Source: Clostridia bacterium
GTDB taxonomy: Bacteria > Bacillota > Clostridia > Oscillospirales > Acutalibacteraceae
Assembly (NCBI GenBank): GCA_017550625.1
Contig: JAFZOL010000002.1
Span: 1-54,268, forward strand
Reading direction: 5' to 3'
Length of the DNA: 54,268 nt
The position numbers and the translations under genes are program-made. The stretch's first letter is position 1. The number at the start of each line of letters is the position of its first letter. Positions 1 to 6,592 of this stretch are shown here, piece after piece. Under the pieces are notes generated by a model. It was not told where the DNA came from and did no database searches. It worked only from the letters and a program-made list of their open reading frames with translations.

Positions 1-1975
1 AGGTACCGTCCGCCACGCCGAAGCGGCTGAGGAACCACACGAGGATCGTGGACAGCAGGATGATTGTACCGGCCTTCTTGATGAAGCTCCAGCCGCGCTC
101 CCACATGGAACGGAGCACGTTGCCGAGCGTGGGCCAGTGGTAGGCGGGCAGCTCCATAACGAAGGGGGCGGGCTCGCCCGCGAACGGATTCGTCTTTTTG
201 AGCATGATGCCGGAGACCACGATGGCCGCCATGCCGATGAAATAGGCCGAGGTGGAGATCCACGGCGAGCCGCCGAAGATCGCGCCCGCGATCATGGCGA
301 TGAAGGGCACCTTGGCGCCGCAGGGGATGAACGTGGTGGTCATGATGGTCATGCGGCGGTCGCGCTCGTTTTCGATCGTGCGGCTCGCCATGATGCCGGG
401 CACGCCGCAGCCCACGCCGATGAGAATGGGGATGAAGGACTTGCCCGAAAGCCCGAACTTGCGGAAGATGCGGTCAAGCACGAAGGCGATGCGCGCCATG
501 TAGCCGCAGGCCTCCAAAAACGCCAGCATCAGGAACAGCACCAGCATCTGCGGCACGAAGCCAAGCACGGCGCCCACGCCCGCCACGATGCCGTTGAGGA
601 TCAATCCTTTCAGCCAGTCTGCCGCGTTTACAGCGTCAAGTCCTTTTTCCACAAGTGCCGGCACGCCGGGAACCCATACGCCGTAACCGGCGGGATCGGG
701 CGCCTCAAACCCCTTTTCGGTGAAGTATTCCTTCGCCTCAATAAAGGTCACGCCGACGGTCTCTTCTTCGTCCGCGTCGTCGGGGATGGCGTCATAGTAG
801 GCGGTCAGGGTGCTGACCTCAAGCGTTTCTTCGTCTTCCACGTCCACGGTGGCGGTCTTTTCGGCGGGGGTAAAGGCGTTCAGGTCCGCCAGAGCGGCGT
901 CGGCGTCGAAGTCCTCCGCCTCGGAGTCGATCTCAACGAACGCGCGCGCCGCGTTGAGGGCGTCGGAATAGGCTTCGTCCGCCTCTTCATACGCGCCGGA
1001 GCCGATGCCGAACAGGTGCCAGCCGTCGCCGAACAGACCGTCGTTGGCCCAGTCGGTGGCGGGCGCGCCCACGGCCACCATGGCGATCCAGTAGACGAGG
1101 AACATCACGGCGGCGAAGATGGGCAGGCCGAGCCAGCGGTTCGTGACCACCCTGTCGATCTTGTCGGAGGCGGTCAGGCCGCCCGCGTTTTTCTTTTTGT
1201 AGCAGGATTTGATGACTTCGGCGATGTAGATGTAGCGCTCGTTGGTGATGATGCTCTCGGCGTCGTCGTCCAGCTCCTCTTCGGCAGCGGCGATATCCTT
1301 TTCGATATGCGAAAGCGTTTCGGCGGGGATATGAAGCTGTTCAAGTACCTTATCGTCGCGCTCGAACACCTTGATGGCGTACCAGCGCTGCTGCTCTTCG
1401 GGCAGGTCGTGCACCGCGGCCTCTTCGATGTGCGCCAGCGCGTGCTCAACGGGGCCCGAGAACGTGTGCATCGGCACGGTTTTCGCGCCGCCGGCCGCCT
1501 CGATCGCGGCCTCGGCCGCCTCCATGACGCCCGTGCCCTTCAAAGCGGAGATCTCGACCGCCCTGCAGCCGAGCTGTTTGCCGAGGGTCTCGGCGTCGAT
1601 CTTGTCGCCGTTTTTCTTCACCACGTCCATCATGTTGATGGCAAGCACCACCGGGATGCCGAGCTCGGTGAGCTGCGTGGTGAGATAGAGGTTGCGCTCG
1701 AGGTTGGTGCCGTCGATGATGTTGAGGATCGCGTCGGGGCGCTCCCCGATCAGATAGTTGCGCGCCACGACCTCTTCGAGGGTGTAGGGCGACAGCGAAT
1801 AGATGCCCGGAAGGTCGGTGATCGTCACGTCGTCGTGCTTTTTGAGCTTGCCTTCTTTTTTCTCCACCGTCACGCCCGGCCAGTTGCCGACGAACTGGTT
1901 CGAGCCGGTGAGAGCGTTGAACAGCGTGGTTTTGCCGCTGTTCGGGTTGCCTGCAAGGGCAATGCGTATATTCAT
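1..1975 (-). CDS. feoB: Ferrous iron transporter FeoB (3' end beyond the window)
   Basis: FeoB takes up Fe2+ across the cytoplasmic membrane; its N-terminal G-protein domain controls the C-terminal permease. Translating the minus strand from an ATG at 1975 gives a G1 loop NPNSGKTT (residues 10-17), a G3 DLPG (54-57) and a G4 NMMD, then transmembrane segments. The reading frame is open to the window edge, so the C-terminus is not seen; about 658 residues are present. The start lies 8-10 nt after an AAAGGAT Shine-Dalgarno. Between the first permease helix (near residue 295) and the next hydrophobic block (near 430) sits a long acidic extracytoplasmic insertion. It is third in the feoA-feoA-feoB order and has its own TTAGC-N4-GCTAA box just upstream, so iron repression is likely. 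Confidence 0.95.
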   Translation of the reverse strand, partial: MNIRIALAGNPNSGKTTLFNALTGSNQFVGNWPGVTVEKKEGKLKKHDDVTITDLPGIYSLSPYTLEEVVARNYLIGERPDAILNIIDGTNLERNLYLTTQLTELGIPVVLAINMMDVVKKNGDKIDAETLGKQLGCRAVEISALKGTGVMEAAEAAIEAAGGAKTVPMHTFSGPVEHALAHIEEAAVHDLPEEQQRWYAIKVFERDDKVLEQLHIPAETLSHIEKDIAAAEEELDDDAESIITNERYIYIAEVIKSCYKKKNAGGLTASDKIDRVVTNRWLGLPIFAAVMFLVYWIAMVAVGAPATDWANDGLFGDGWHLFGIGSGAYEEADEAYSDALNAARAFVEIDSEAEDFDADAALADLNAFTPAEKTATVDVEDEETLEVSTLTAYYDAIPDDADEEETVGVTFIEAKEYFTEKGFEAPDPAGYGVWVPGVPALVEKGLDAVNAADWLKGLILNGIVAGVGAVLGFVPQMLVLFLMLAFLEACGYMARIAFVLDRIFRKFGLSGKSFIPILIGVGCGVPGIMASRTIENERDRRMTIMTTTFIPCGAKVPFIAMIAGAIFGGSPWISTSAYFIGMAAIVVSGIMLKKTNPFAGEPAPFVMELPAYHWPTLGNVLRSMWERGWSFIKKAGTIILLSTILVWFLSRFGVADGT

Positions 1976-2013
1976 GATTTCATATCCTTTCTGCCCGAAA
2001 AGGGCTTTGACAT

Positions 2014-2029
2014 GTTAGCGCTTGCTAAC
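2014..2029. promoter_or_regulatory. Iron box upstream of feoB (TTAGC-N4-GCTAA)
   Basis: The 16-bp palindrome GTTAGCGCTTGCTAAC lies between feoA and feoB, 39 bp before the feoB start. It has the same 5-4-5 architecture as the boxes in the feoA/dtxR intergenic region, so it is inferred to be a binding site of the DtxR-type regulator encoded at 2763. Its position suggests feoB can be controlled separately from the feoA genes. Confidence 0.65.
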
Positions 2030-2072
2030 CGTTGACTGAAAAAAGAGCGGGGTCCTCCCCCATCGGTGCCTG

Positions 2073-2294
2073 TTATTCCACTTCGATCATTTCGGCGTCC
2101 GCCTTGCGGATCGAGAGCTCGTAGCCCCGCACCGTGACCTCGATGGGGTCGCCGAGCGGCGCGACCTTGCGCACGTAAACGGGCGTGCGCCTGGTGATGC
2201 CCATATCCATGATGCGGCGCTTCACCGCGCCCTCGCCGTGAAGCCTGACCACCGTGACGGTTTCGCCGATCTCGGCGTCTCTGAGTGTTTTCAC
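2073..2294 (-). CDS. feoA: FeoA domain protein (second of two)
   Basis: This 73-residue protein is a small SH3-like FeoA domain, a cytosolic partner thought to modulate FeoB. The family pattern is visible: a start of the 'L.DAEIGETVTVVRL' type, then 'RRIMDMGITRRTPVYV' and 'DPIEVTVRGYELSIRKADAE', matching the usual FeoA order of G-x-G turn, R-L-DMG-I core and a terminal I-x-V strand. The length is typical (70-80 aa). It follows the other feoA by 28 bp and precedes feoB by about 97 bp, a gap that contains an iron box and a weak GGGG/CCCC hairpin followed by six T (minus strand). Confidence 0.92.
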   Translation of the reverse strand: MKTLRDAEIGETVTVVRLHGEGAVKRRIMDMGITRRTPVYVRKVAPLGDPIEVTVRGYELSIRKADAEMIEVE

Positions 2295-2322
2295 TGTTGT
2301 TCCCTCCTATATCAAACTTAAT

Positions 2323-2535
2323 TTATACCATTATTTTTCTCGCGAGCGCCTCGTCCACCGCCACGCGGCTTTCTTTGACCTTTACGATCAGGTTGCCCGC
2401 GAGCGCGCTCACGACGCATACTTCGCCCCCGACGTTGAAGCCGAGCGTTTCGAGATGCTGTTTGACCTCGGGATTGCCGCCGATCTTTTTGATGATCTGC
2501 GTTGAGCCCCTGTCGGCCATGCAAAGAGGTATCAT
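2323..2535 (-). CDS. feoA: FeoA domain protein (first of two)
   Basis: A 70-residue FeoA-family protein with 'IIKKIGGNPEVKQHLETLGFNVGGEVCVVS' and 'GNLIVKVKESRVAVDEALARKIMV' segments, the latter matching the FeoA C-terminal strand pair and the conserved R-x-A/L-x2-x-A turn. Tandem feoA genes before feoB are common in Clostridia; the two copies here are quite divergent from each other. It is the promoter-proximal gene of the feo operon and sits behind a perfect TTGACA-17-TATAAT promoter at 2653-2681. The leader between carries a terminator-like hairpin and two iron boxes. Confidence 0.9.
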   Translation of the reverse strand: MIPLCMADRGSTQIIKKIGGNPEVKQHLETLGFNVGGEVCVVSALAGNLIVKVKESRVAVDEALARKIMV

Positions 2536-2560
2536 GCCGTTTCCCCCTGTCCGTTACTGA

Positions 2561-2574
2561 TTAGCAATTGCTAA
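2561..2574. promoter_or_regulatory. Iron box in the feoA leader (perfect palindrome)
   Basis: TTAGCAATTGCTAA is a perfect 14-bp palindrome 26 bp before the feoA start and downstream of the mapped promoter. It shares the TTAGC-N4-GCTAA form with three other sites in 650 bp and is inferred to bind the adjacent DtxR-type repressor. Confidence 0.7.
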
Positions 2575-2586
2575 CTTGCGCCCCGT

Positions 2587-2612
2587 AAAAAAACCGGCGC
2601 CTTTGCGGCCGG
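2587..2612 (-). terminator. Terminator-like hairpin in the feoA leader
   Basis: On the minus strand the stem CCGGC/GCCGG is followed by seven T. It lies between the feoA promoter (-10 at 2653-2658) and the feoA start at 2535, so it would stop transcription before the first gene unless bypassed. This could be an attenuator; no upstream minus-strand gene needs a terminator here because the neighbour, dtxR, is divergent. Confidence 0.5.
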
Positions 2613-2629
2613 GAACGGGAGCGGAACGG

Positions 2630-2643
2630 TTAGCAGCCCCTAA
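2630..2643. promoter_or_regulatory. Iron box at the feoA transcription start
   Basis: TTAGCAGCCCCTAA matches the TTAGC-N4-GCTAA consensus with one mismatch (CCTAA). It overlaps or immediately follows the predicted feoA transcription start near 2646. Confidence 0.55.
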
Positions 2644-2652
2644 CTGATTCCC

Positions 2653-2681
2653 ATTATAGTTAGCCATCGCTAATTTGTCAA
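2653..2681 (-). promoter_or_regulatory. feoA promoter with an iron box in its spacer
   Basis: On the minus strand the -35 TTGACA (2676-2681) and -10 TATAAT (2653-2658) are both perfect consensus with a 17-bp spacer. The spacer and flank contain TTAGCGATGGCTAA (2660-2673), the same box as elsewhere, so repressor binding would directly occlude RNA polymerase. Confidence 0.85.
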
Positions 2682-2703
2682 GAGGGTTTTCAACTTTTTT
2701 CGC

Positions 2704-2732
2704 TTGATTTCCGGCGGCGTTTATGGTATGCT
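2704..2732 (+). promoter_or_regulatory. Promoter of the DtxR-type regulator
   Basis: TTGATT (2704-2709), a 17-bp spacer and TATGCT (2727-2732) precede the regulator gene. A half-site, TGCTAACC, covers the predicted transcription start near 2739, so weak autoregulation is possible. Confidence 0.55.
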
Positions 2733-2762
2733 TTTGCTAACCGAAGAATGGGAGGCGTTCGT

Positions 2763-3134
2763 ATGGCACTGCATGAATCGGGCGAGATGTATCTCGAAAC
2801 GATCTATATCCTCGCGCAGAAGTCCCCGTCCGTGCGCAGCGTGGACGTGGGAGAATACATGGGGTTCTCGAAGCCCTCGGTCAGCCGCGCCGTGGGGCTA
2901 TTGAAAAAAGACGGCTATATCACGATGGACGCGAAGGGCTATATCGCCCTGACCGAGAAGGGCGAACGCGAGGCCTCGCGCGTCTACGAGCGCCATCTGG
3001 TGCTCACGGGGCTGTTCGTCAACCTCGGCGTCAGCGAAAAGACCGCCGCCGAGGACGCGTGCCGCATCGAGCACTGCATCAGCGACGAGACCTTTGCCGC
3101 CATCAAGGCGCATATGAAGAAATATCAGAAGTGA
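2763..3134 (+). CDS. DtxR-family metal-dependent repressor, iron-type ligands
   Basis: A 123-residue regulator with an N-terminal winged helix (residues 1-65; recognition helix region 'GFSKPSVSRAVGLLKKDGY') and the DtxR dimerisation helix region. The start ATG at 2763 is chosen because GGGAGG lies 7 nt upstream; an in-frame ATG at 2748 overlaps that site. Family metal ligands can be placed: Met9 in 'GEMYLETIY', His78, and Cys100-x2-Glu103-His104 in 'ACRIEH'. These match the Met/Cys/Glu/His ancillary site of iron-sensing DtxR/IdeR rather than the Asp/Glu site of Mn-sensing MntR. The SH3-like third domain of DtxR is absent, as in short family members. It faces the feo operon and is followed after 22 bp by a metal exporter, so it is inferred to be the Fe2+-responsive repressor acting on the TTAGC-N4-GCTAA boxes. 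Confidence 0.88.
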   Translation: MALHESGEMYLETIYILAQKSPSVRSVDVGEYMGFSKPSVSRAVGLLKKDGYITMDAKGYIALTEKGEREASRVYERHLVLTGLFVNLGVSEKTAAEDACRIEHCISDETFAAIKAHMKKYQK

Positions 3135-3156
3135 GCGGACGGGAGAGGAAACGGAC

Positions 3157-4269
3157 ATGGATGAAAAAACAAGGAACCGCGTGATCGTGCGCACGAGCCT
3201 TATCGGCATCGTGACGAACGTGCTGCTGGCGGGCGGCAAGGCCGCGGTGGGGTTACTCGCGAACTCCATCGCCGTGGTGCTCGACGCCGTGAACAACCTC
3301 TCGGACGCCCTTTCGAGCGTGGTCACGATCCTCGGCGCGAAGCTCGCGGGCAAACGGCCCGACAAGAAGCATCCGCTCGGCTACGGCAGGATCGAGTATC
3401 TCAGCGCCATGATCGTATCGGCGCTGGTGCTGTACGCAGGCGTCACGTCGCTCATCGAGTCGGTGAAAAAGATCATCACGCCGGAGGAGGCGGACTATTC
3501 GACCTTATCGCTGGTGCTCATCGGCGTGGCCGTCGTGGTGAAGATCGTGCTCGGCAGATACGTCAGCGGCCAGGGCAAAAAGGCGGATTCCGCCTCGCTC
3601 GTCGCTTCGGGCAAGGACGCCCTGTTCGACGCCGTGCTGTCGCTGTCGGTGCTCGCGTGCGCGGTGGTGCGCATGACGGCGAAGGTGTCACTCGAGCCGT
3701 ACGTCGGCGTGGTGATTTCGGGCTTTATCATCAAAGCGGGCATCGAAATGATGCTTGAGACCGTGAACGACATCCTCGGCAAGCGGACCGACCCGGAGCT
3801 CGCCCAACAGATCAAAAAGCTCATTTCGGAAGAAGAGGGCGTGCGCGGCGCCTACGACCTGCTCATCAACAACTACGGCCCCGGCAGGAACTACGCCTCG
3901 GTGCACGTCGAGGTGCCGGATACCGTGACCGCCGCCGACATCGACCGCCTGACGCGCCGCATACAGGCGCGCGTGTACCGCGAGACCGGCATCGTGCTGG
4001 CGGCCGTGGGCGTGTATTCGTATAACACCGGCGACAACGACGCCGCCCGCGCGCGCGATACGGTGCGCGAGATCGTTTTGCGCCACGAGGGCGTGCTGCA
4101 GGTCCACGGGTTTTATATGGACGAAGAGACGAAGGACATGCGCTTCGACGCGGTGCTGGATTTCAAGGCCGACGGCGCGGCCCTGATCGAGACGATCAGG
4201 GGCGAGGTGCTCGAAGCCTTCCCGGGGTGGTCGTTGATCATCGCGCCAGACGTCGACATTTCGGACTAA
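3157..4269 (+). CDS. CDF-family metal cation efflux transporter
   Basis: A 370-residue cation diffusion facilitator: six transmembrane segments in residues 10-200 and a cytoplasmic C-terminal domain. The metal site can be read as Asn46-x3-Asp50 in the second helix ('DAVNNLSD') and Asp154-x3-Asp158 in the fifth ('KDALFD'). Zn-specific members carry HxxxD pairs; N/D with D/D is the arrangement known for Mn (and some Fe) exporters, so Mn2+/Fe2+ export is the likelier role. The gene starts 22 bp after the iron regulator and should be co-transcribed with it, giving a uptake-versus-efflux divergon with feoAAB. Proton antiport is expected from the family. Confidence 0.88.
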   Translation: MDEKTRNRVIVRTSLIGIVTNVLLAGGKAAVGLLANSIAVVLDAVNNLSDALSSVVTILGAKLAGKRPDKKHPLGYGRIEYLSAMIVSALVLYAGVTSLIESVKKIITPEEADYSTLSLVLIGVAVVVKIVLGRYVSGQGKKADSASLVASGKDALFDAVLSLSVLACAVVRMTAKVSLEPYVGVVISGFIIKAGIEMMLETVNDILGKRTDPELAQQIKKLISEEEGVRGAYDLLINNYGPGRNYASVHVEVPDTVTAADIDRLTRRIQARVYRETGIVLAAVGVYSYNTGDNDAARARDTVREIVLRHEGVLQVHGFYMDEETKDMRFDAVLDFKADGAALIETIRGEVLEAFPGWSLIIAPDVDISD

Positions 4270-4299
4270 GCGGAACGAAAACGGAAAAGGGGTGCTGCG

Positions 4300-5991
4300 A
4301 TGAAACGAACGACGGCAAAAACGCTCGCCTGCCTCATGGCGGCGTGCCTCATCTTCGCGTCGGTCCCGTTCGCGGCGGGCGCGGAACAGCCGCTCAGGCT
4401 GATGGTGGCGTCCGACACGCATTTCAGGTGCCGGGCGGACCTCGGCGCGCCGGGGGACGAATACACCGAATACATGCTCGACCCGGAGACGTTCGGCTAC
4501 GCCTCCACGCAGGGGCAGATGGACTATGAGTCCGAGGCGATCGTAAACGAGCTGCTGCGGGCGTTCGCCGCATCCGACGCCGAATGTCTGCTGATCGCCG
4601 GGGATCTGACCTGCGGCAGGCGCGCGAGCCACGAGGCGTTCGCCGAATATCTGAGAAAAACGGAAAAAGAGACCGGCAAACGGATCTTCGTGACCGTGGG
4701 CAACCACGACTGCGCCGCCGAGAGCAGCGAAGACAGGATCTCGATGGAGGAATTCCGCGAGATCTACAACGAGTTCGGCTATAACGAGGCGATTTCGCGC
4801 CACGAGGGCTCCGCGTCGTACGCCGCGGACCTCAGCGAAACCGTGCGGCTGATCGCCGTGGATTCGTGCGTGTACGGCGAGGACGACGGGAAATTAAATC
4901 TGTCGGTTTTCCGCTGGTTATACGAGCAAACGGAGCGGGCGGCGCGCGACGGCAAAACGCCGGTCGTGATGATGCACCACAGCCTGCTGCCGCACTACGA
5001 GCTGCAGCCGATGATCGACAACTGGCGCTTTTTCGCCGAGGTCCTCGCGGACAAGGGCGTAAAAACGGTGCTCACGGGCCACGTGCACGCCAACGATATT
5101 TCGAGCACGGTGTCGGGTCTCGGAAACACGATATACGACATCCAGACCGGGGCGCTCATCTCGTCGCCGAACGCCTACCGCGTGCTGACGGTGGAGAAGG
5201 ATTCGGTTGCGATCGAGACCCGGTTCGTCACAGAGATCGACGCTTCCCTGCTGCCGGATTATCTGACCGACGCGCAGAAAGAAAAGCTCGCCGAAGACTT
5301 CGCGGGCTACGCGAAAACGTATTTCACCGAAGGCGTGTGCAAGTGGCTCAACCGCAACGTGGGCTCGCCCAACCGTCTCGTGCGCTGGTTCAAGCTCAAG
5401 GAGGGCACAGCGGCTTACGCGGCGGCGGAGCAGCTCACGTCGCGTCTCGGGGCTGCCGTGGGGCAGGATATCTACGATACGGGGTCCGGCGCGAGCATCG
5501 AGGCGGCGCTCGCCCCCTATCATATCGAAGTGCCGGAGAGCAATTATACAAAGCCCTATGAGGTCGCGGCGAAGATCATGTACGGCTTCTATCACGGCGA
5601 CGAGGACGCCGCGGGCAACGAACAGGACGCCGCTCTGCTGCTCAAATGCCTCGAGGGCGCGGTGCTGACCGCGATGAAGCGTGAGGGCGACGAGAGCTCG
5701 CTCAAAGCCCTCGCCGCGGCACTCGGCGTCAAAGCGGAGGGCGCGGCTGCGCTGTCGTCGGCGAAGCCCGCGAAATGGACGCTTCAGCTCGCCGAAACGG
5801 TCGCGCTGGCGCTCCTTGAAACGCTGGCGGGCGGCTTCGCGGACGATTACAGCGCCCCCGGGGACCTCAACGTCACGCTTTCATCCGGCGAGAGCCGGGC
5901 GGACGCCGCGCCGCTGAGTCTGATCGCAAAGCTGTTCCGGCTGTTCGCAGAACTCCTGAAACGCACGTTCGCGGGGCTGAGAGCCGCGTGA
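4300..5991 (+). CDS. Secreted calcineurin-like metallophosphoesterase
   Basis: A 563-residue exported protein. A signal peptide (residues 1-28, ending near AAGA) is followed by the five metallophosphoesterase motifs in order: D39-x-H41 in 'ASDTHF', GD in 'LIAGDLTC', GNHD in 'VGNHDC', the metal-binding His of 'MMHHSL' and GHVH in 'LTGHVHAN'. The catalytic domain ends near residue 310; about 250 further residues have no recognised domain and end in an amphipathic helix (LIAKLFRLFAELLKRTF). The substrate is not predictable; family members hydrolyse phosphomono- or diesters. It starts 30 bp after the CDF gene behind AAAAGGGG and may share its transcript; a terminator follows at 6013. Confidence 0.85.
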   Translation: MKRTTAKTLACLMAACLIFASVPFAAGAEQPLRLMVASDTHFRCRADLGAPGDEYTEYMLDPETFGYASTQGQMDYESEAIVNELLRAFAASDAECLLIAGDLTCGRRASHEAFAEYLRKTEKETGKRIFVTVGNHDCAAESSEDRISMEEFREIYNEFGYNEAISRHEGSASYAADLSETVRLIAVDSCVYGEDDGKLNLSVFRWLYEQTERAARDGKTPVVMMHHSLLPHYELQPMIDNWRFFAEVLADKGVKTVLTGHVHANDISSTVSGLGNTIYDIQTGALISSPNAYRVLTVEKDSVAIETRFVTEIDASLLPDYLTDAQKEKLAEDFAGYAKTYFTEGVCKWLNRNVGSPNRLVRWFKLKEGTAAYAAAEQLTSRLGAAVGQDIYDTGSGASIEAALAPYHIEVPESNYTKPYEVAAKIMYGFYHGDEDAAGNEQDAALLLKCLEGAVLTAMKREGDESSLKALAAALGVKAEGAAALSSAKPAKWTLQLAETVALALLETLAGGFADDYSAPGDLNVTLSSGESRADAAPLSLIAKLFRLFAELLKRTFAGLRAA

Positions 5992-6012
5992 TACATAACA
6001 ACATAGAAAAAA

Positions 6013-6054
6013 GCCGTCTGAGGTTGATAGCCTCAGACGGCGATTTTTATTTTT
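6013..6054. terminator. Bidirectional intrinsic terminator
   Basis: GCCGTCTGAGG pairs with CCTCAGACGGC around a 7-nt loop, with a T-rich tail on the plus side and an A-run on the other, so it can end both the plus-strand phosphoesterase and the converging minus-strand acetyltransferase. Confidence 0.9.
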
Positions 6055-6592
6055 CAGCGGGGGACGGCGCGTTTTCGTGCGGGCCGATGAGCTTTTCCAT
6101 CCAGATCATGTCGTACCAGCGGCCGAACTTGAAGCCGCATTTGTGGAACTCGCCGACCTTTTGGTAGCCGAGGCGCGCGTGGAACAGCGCGCTGTTCTTC
6201 GTCAGGTATTCGTCGTCCGTTTCGGGGTAGCCGATGCAGGCGTAGAGATTGAGAAAGCCCCGCGCGCGAAGCTCCTCTTCGAGCGCCCCAAAGAGCGCGC
6301 GCCCAAGGCCCTGCCTCACGGCGCGGCGGTCGAGATAGACCGTAGTCTCGCACGAGCGCCCGTAGGCCGCCCTGCCGACGAAGGGCCCGGCGTAGGCGTA
6401 GCCCTCGACGGCGCCGTCGCGCTCAATTACCAGATAGGGATAGCGCGCCGTCGTTTGTTCCATCCGGGCGCGGAATTCATCCGCGGTCGGGGCGTCGTAA
6501 TCAAAGGTGATCGCGGTGTTTTCGACGTAATAGCGGTAGATCTCAGAGAGCCTTTCGGCGTCGGACAGCTCAGCCTTGCGAACCGTGACCAT
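6047..6592 (-). CDS. GNAT N-acetyltransferase, phosphinothricin-acetyltransferase-like
   Basis: A 181-residue GNAT enzyme. It resembles the PAT/YwnH group (COG1247), with the diagnostic early segment 'RKAELSDAERLSEIYRYYVENTAITFD', the 'PFVGRAAYGRSCETTVYL' strand and the acetyl-CoA loop 'RRAVRQGLGRALF' (Q/R-x-x-G-x-G/A). The C-terminal 'HARLGYQKVGEFHKCGFKFGRWYDMIWME' is also typical. These enzymes acetylate free amino groups of small molecules, often amino-acid analogues; the native substrate is unknown. The ATG at 6592 has a strong GGAAAGGAGG site and overlaps the end of the upstream GH3 gene by 23 bp, implying translational coupling. A longer upstream extension of the frame lacks such a site and is not used. 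Confidence 0.85.
   Translation of the reverse strand: MVTVRKAELSDAERLSEIYRYYVENTAITFDYDAPTADEFRARMEQTTARYPYLVIERDGAVEGYAYAGPFVGRAAYGRSCETTVYLDRRAVRQGLGRALFGALEEELRARGFLNLYACIGYPETDDEYLTKNSALFHARLGYQKVGEFHKCGFKFGRWYDMIWMEKLIGPHENAPSPAEK

Noticed and set aside
137-2035. Long plus-strand open frame (632 aa) across the first 2 kb
   Set aside because: It is antisense to feoB, whose motifs read cleanly on the minus strand; the plus frame is His/Gly/Arg-rich and without any domain, a usual GC-rich shadow.
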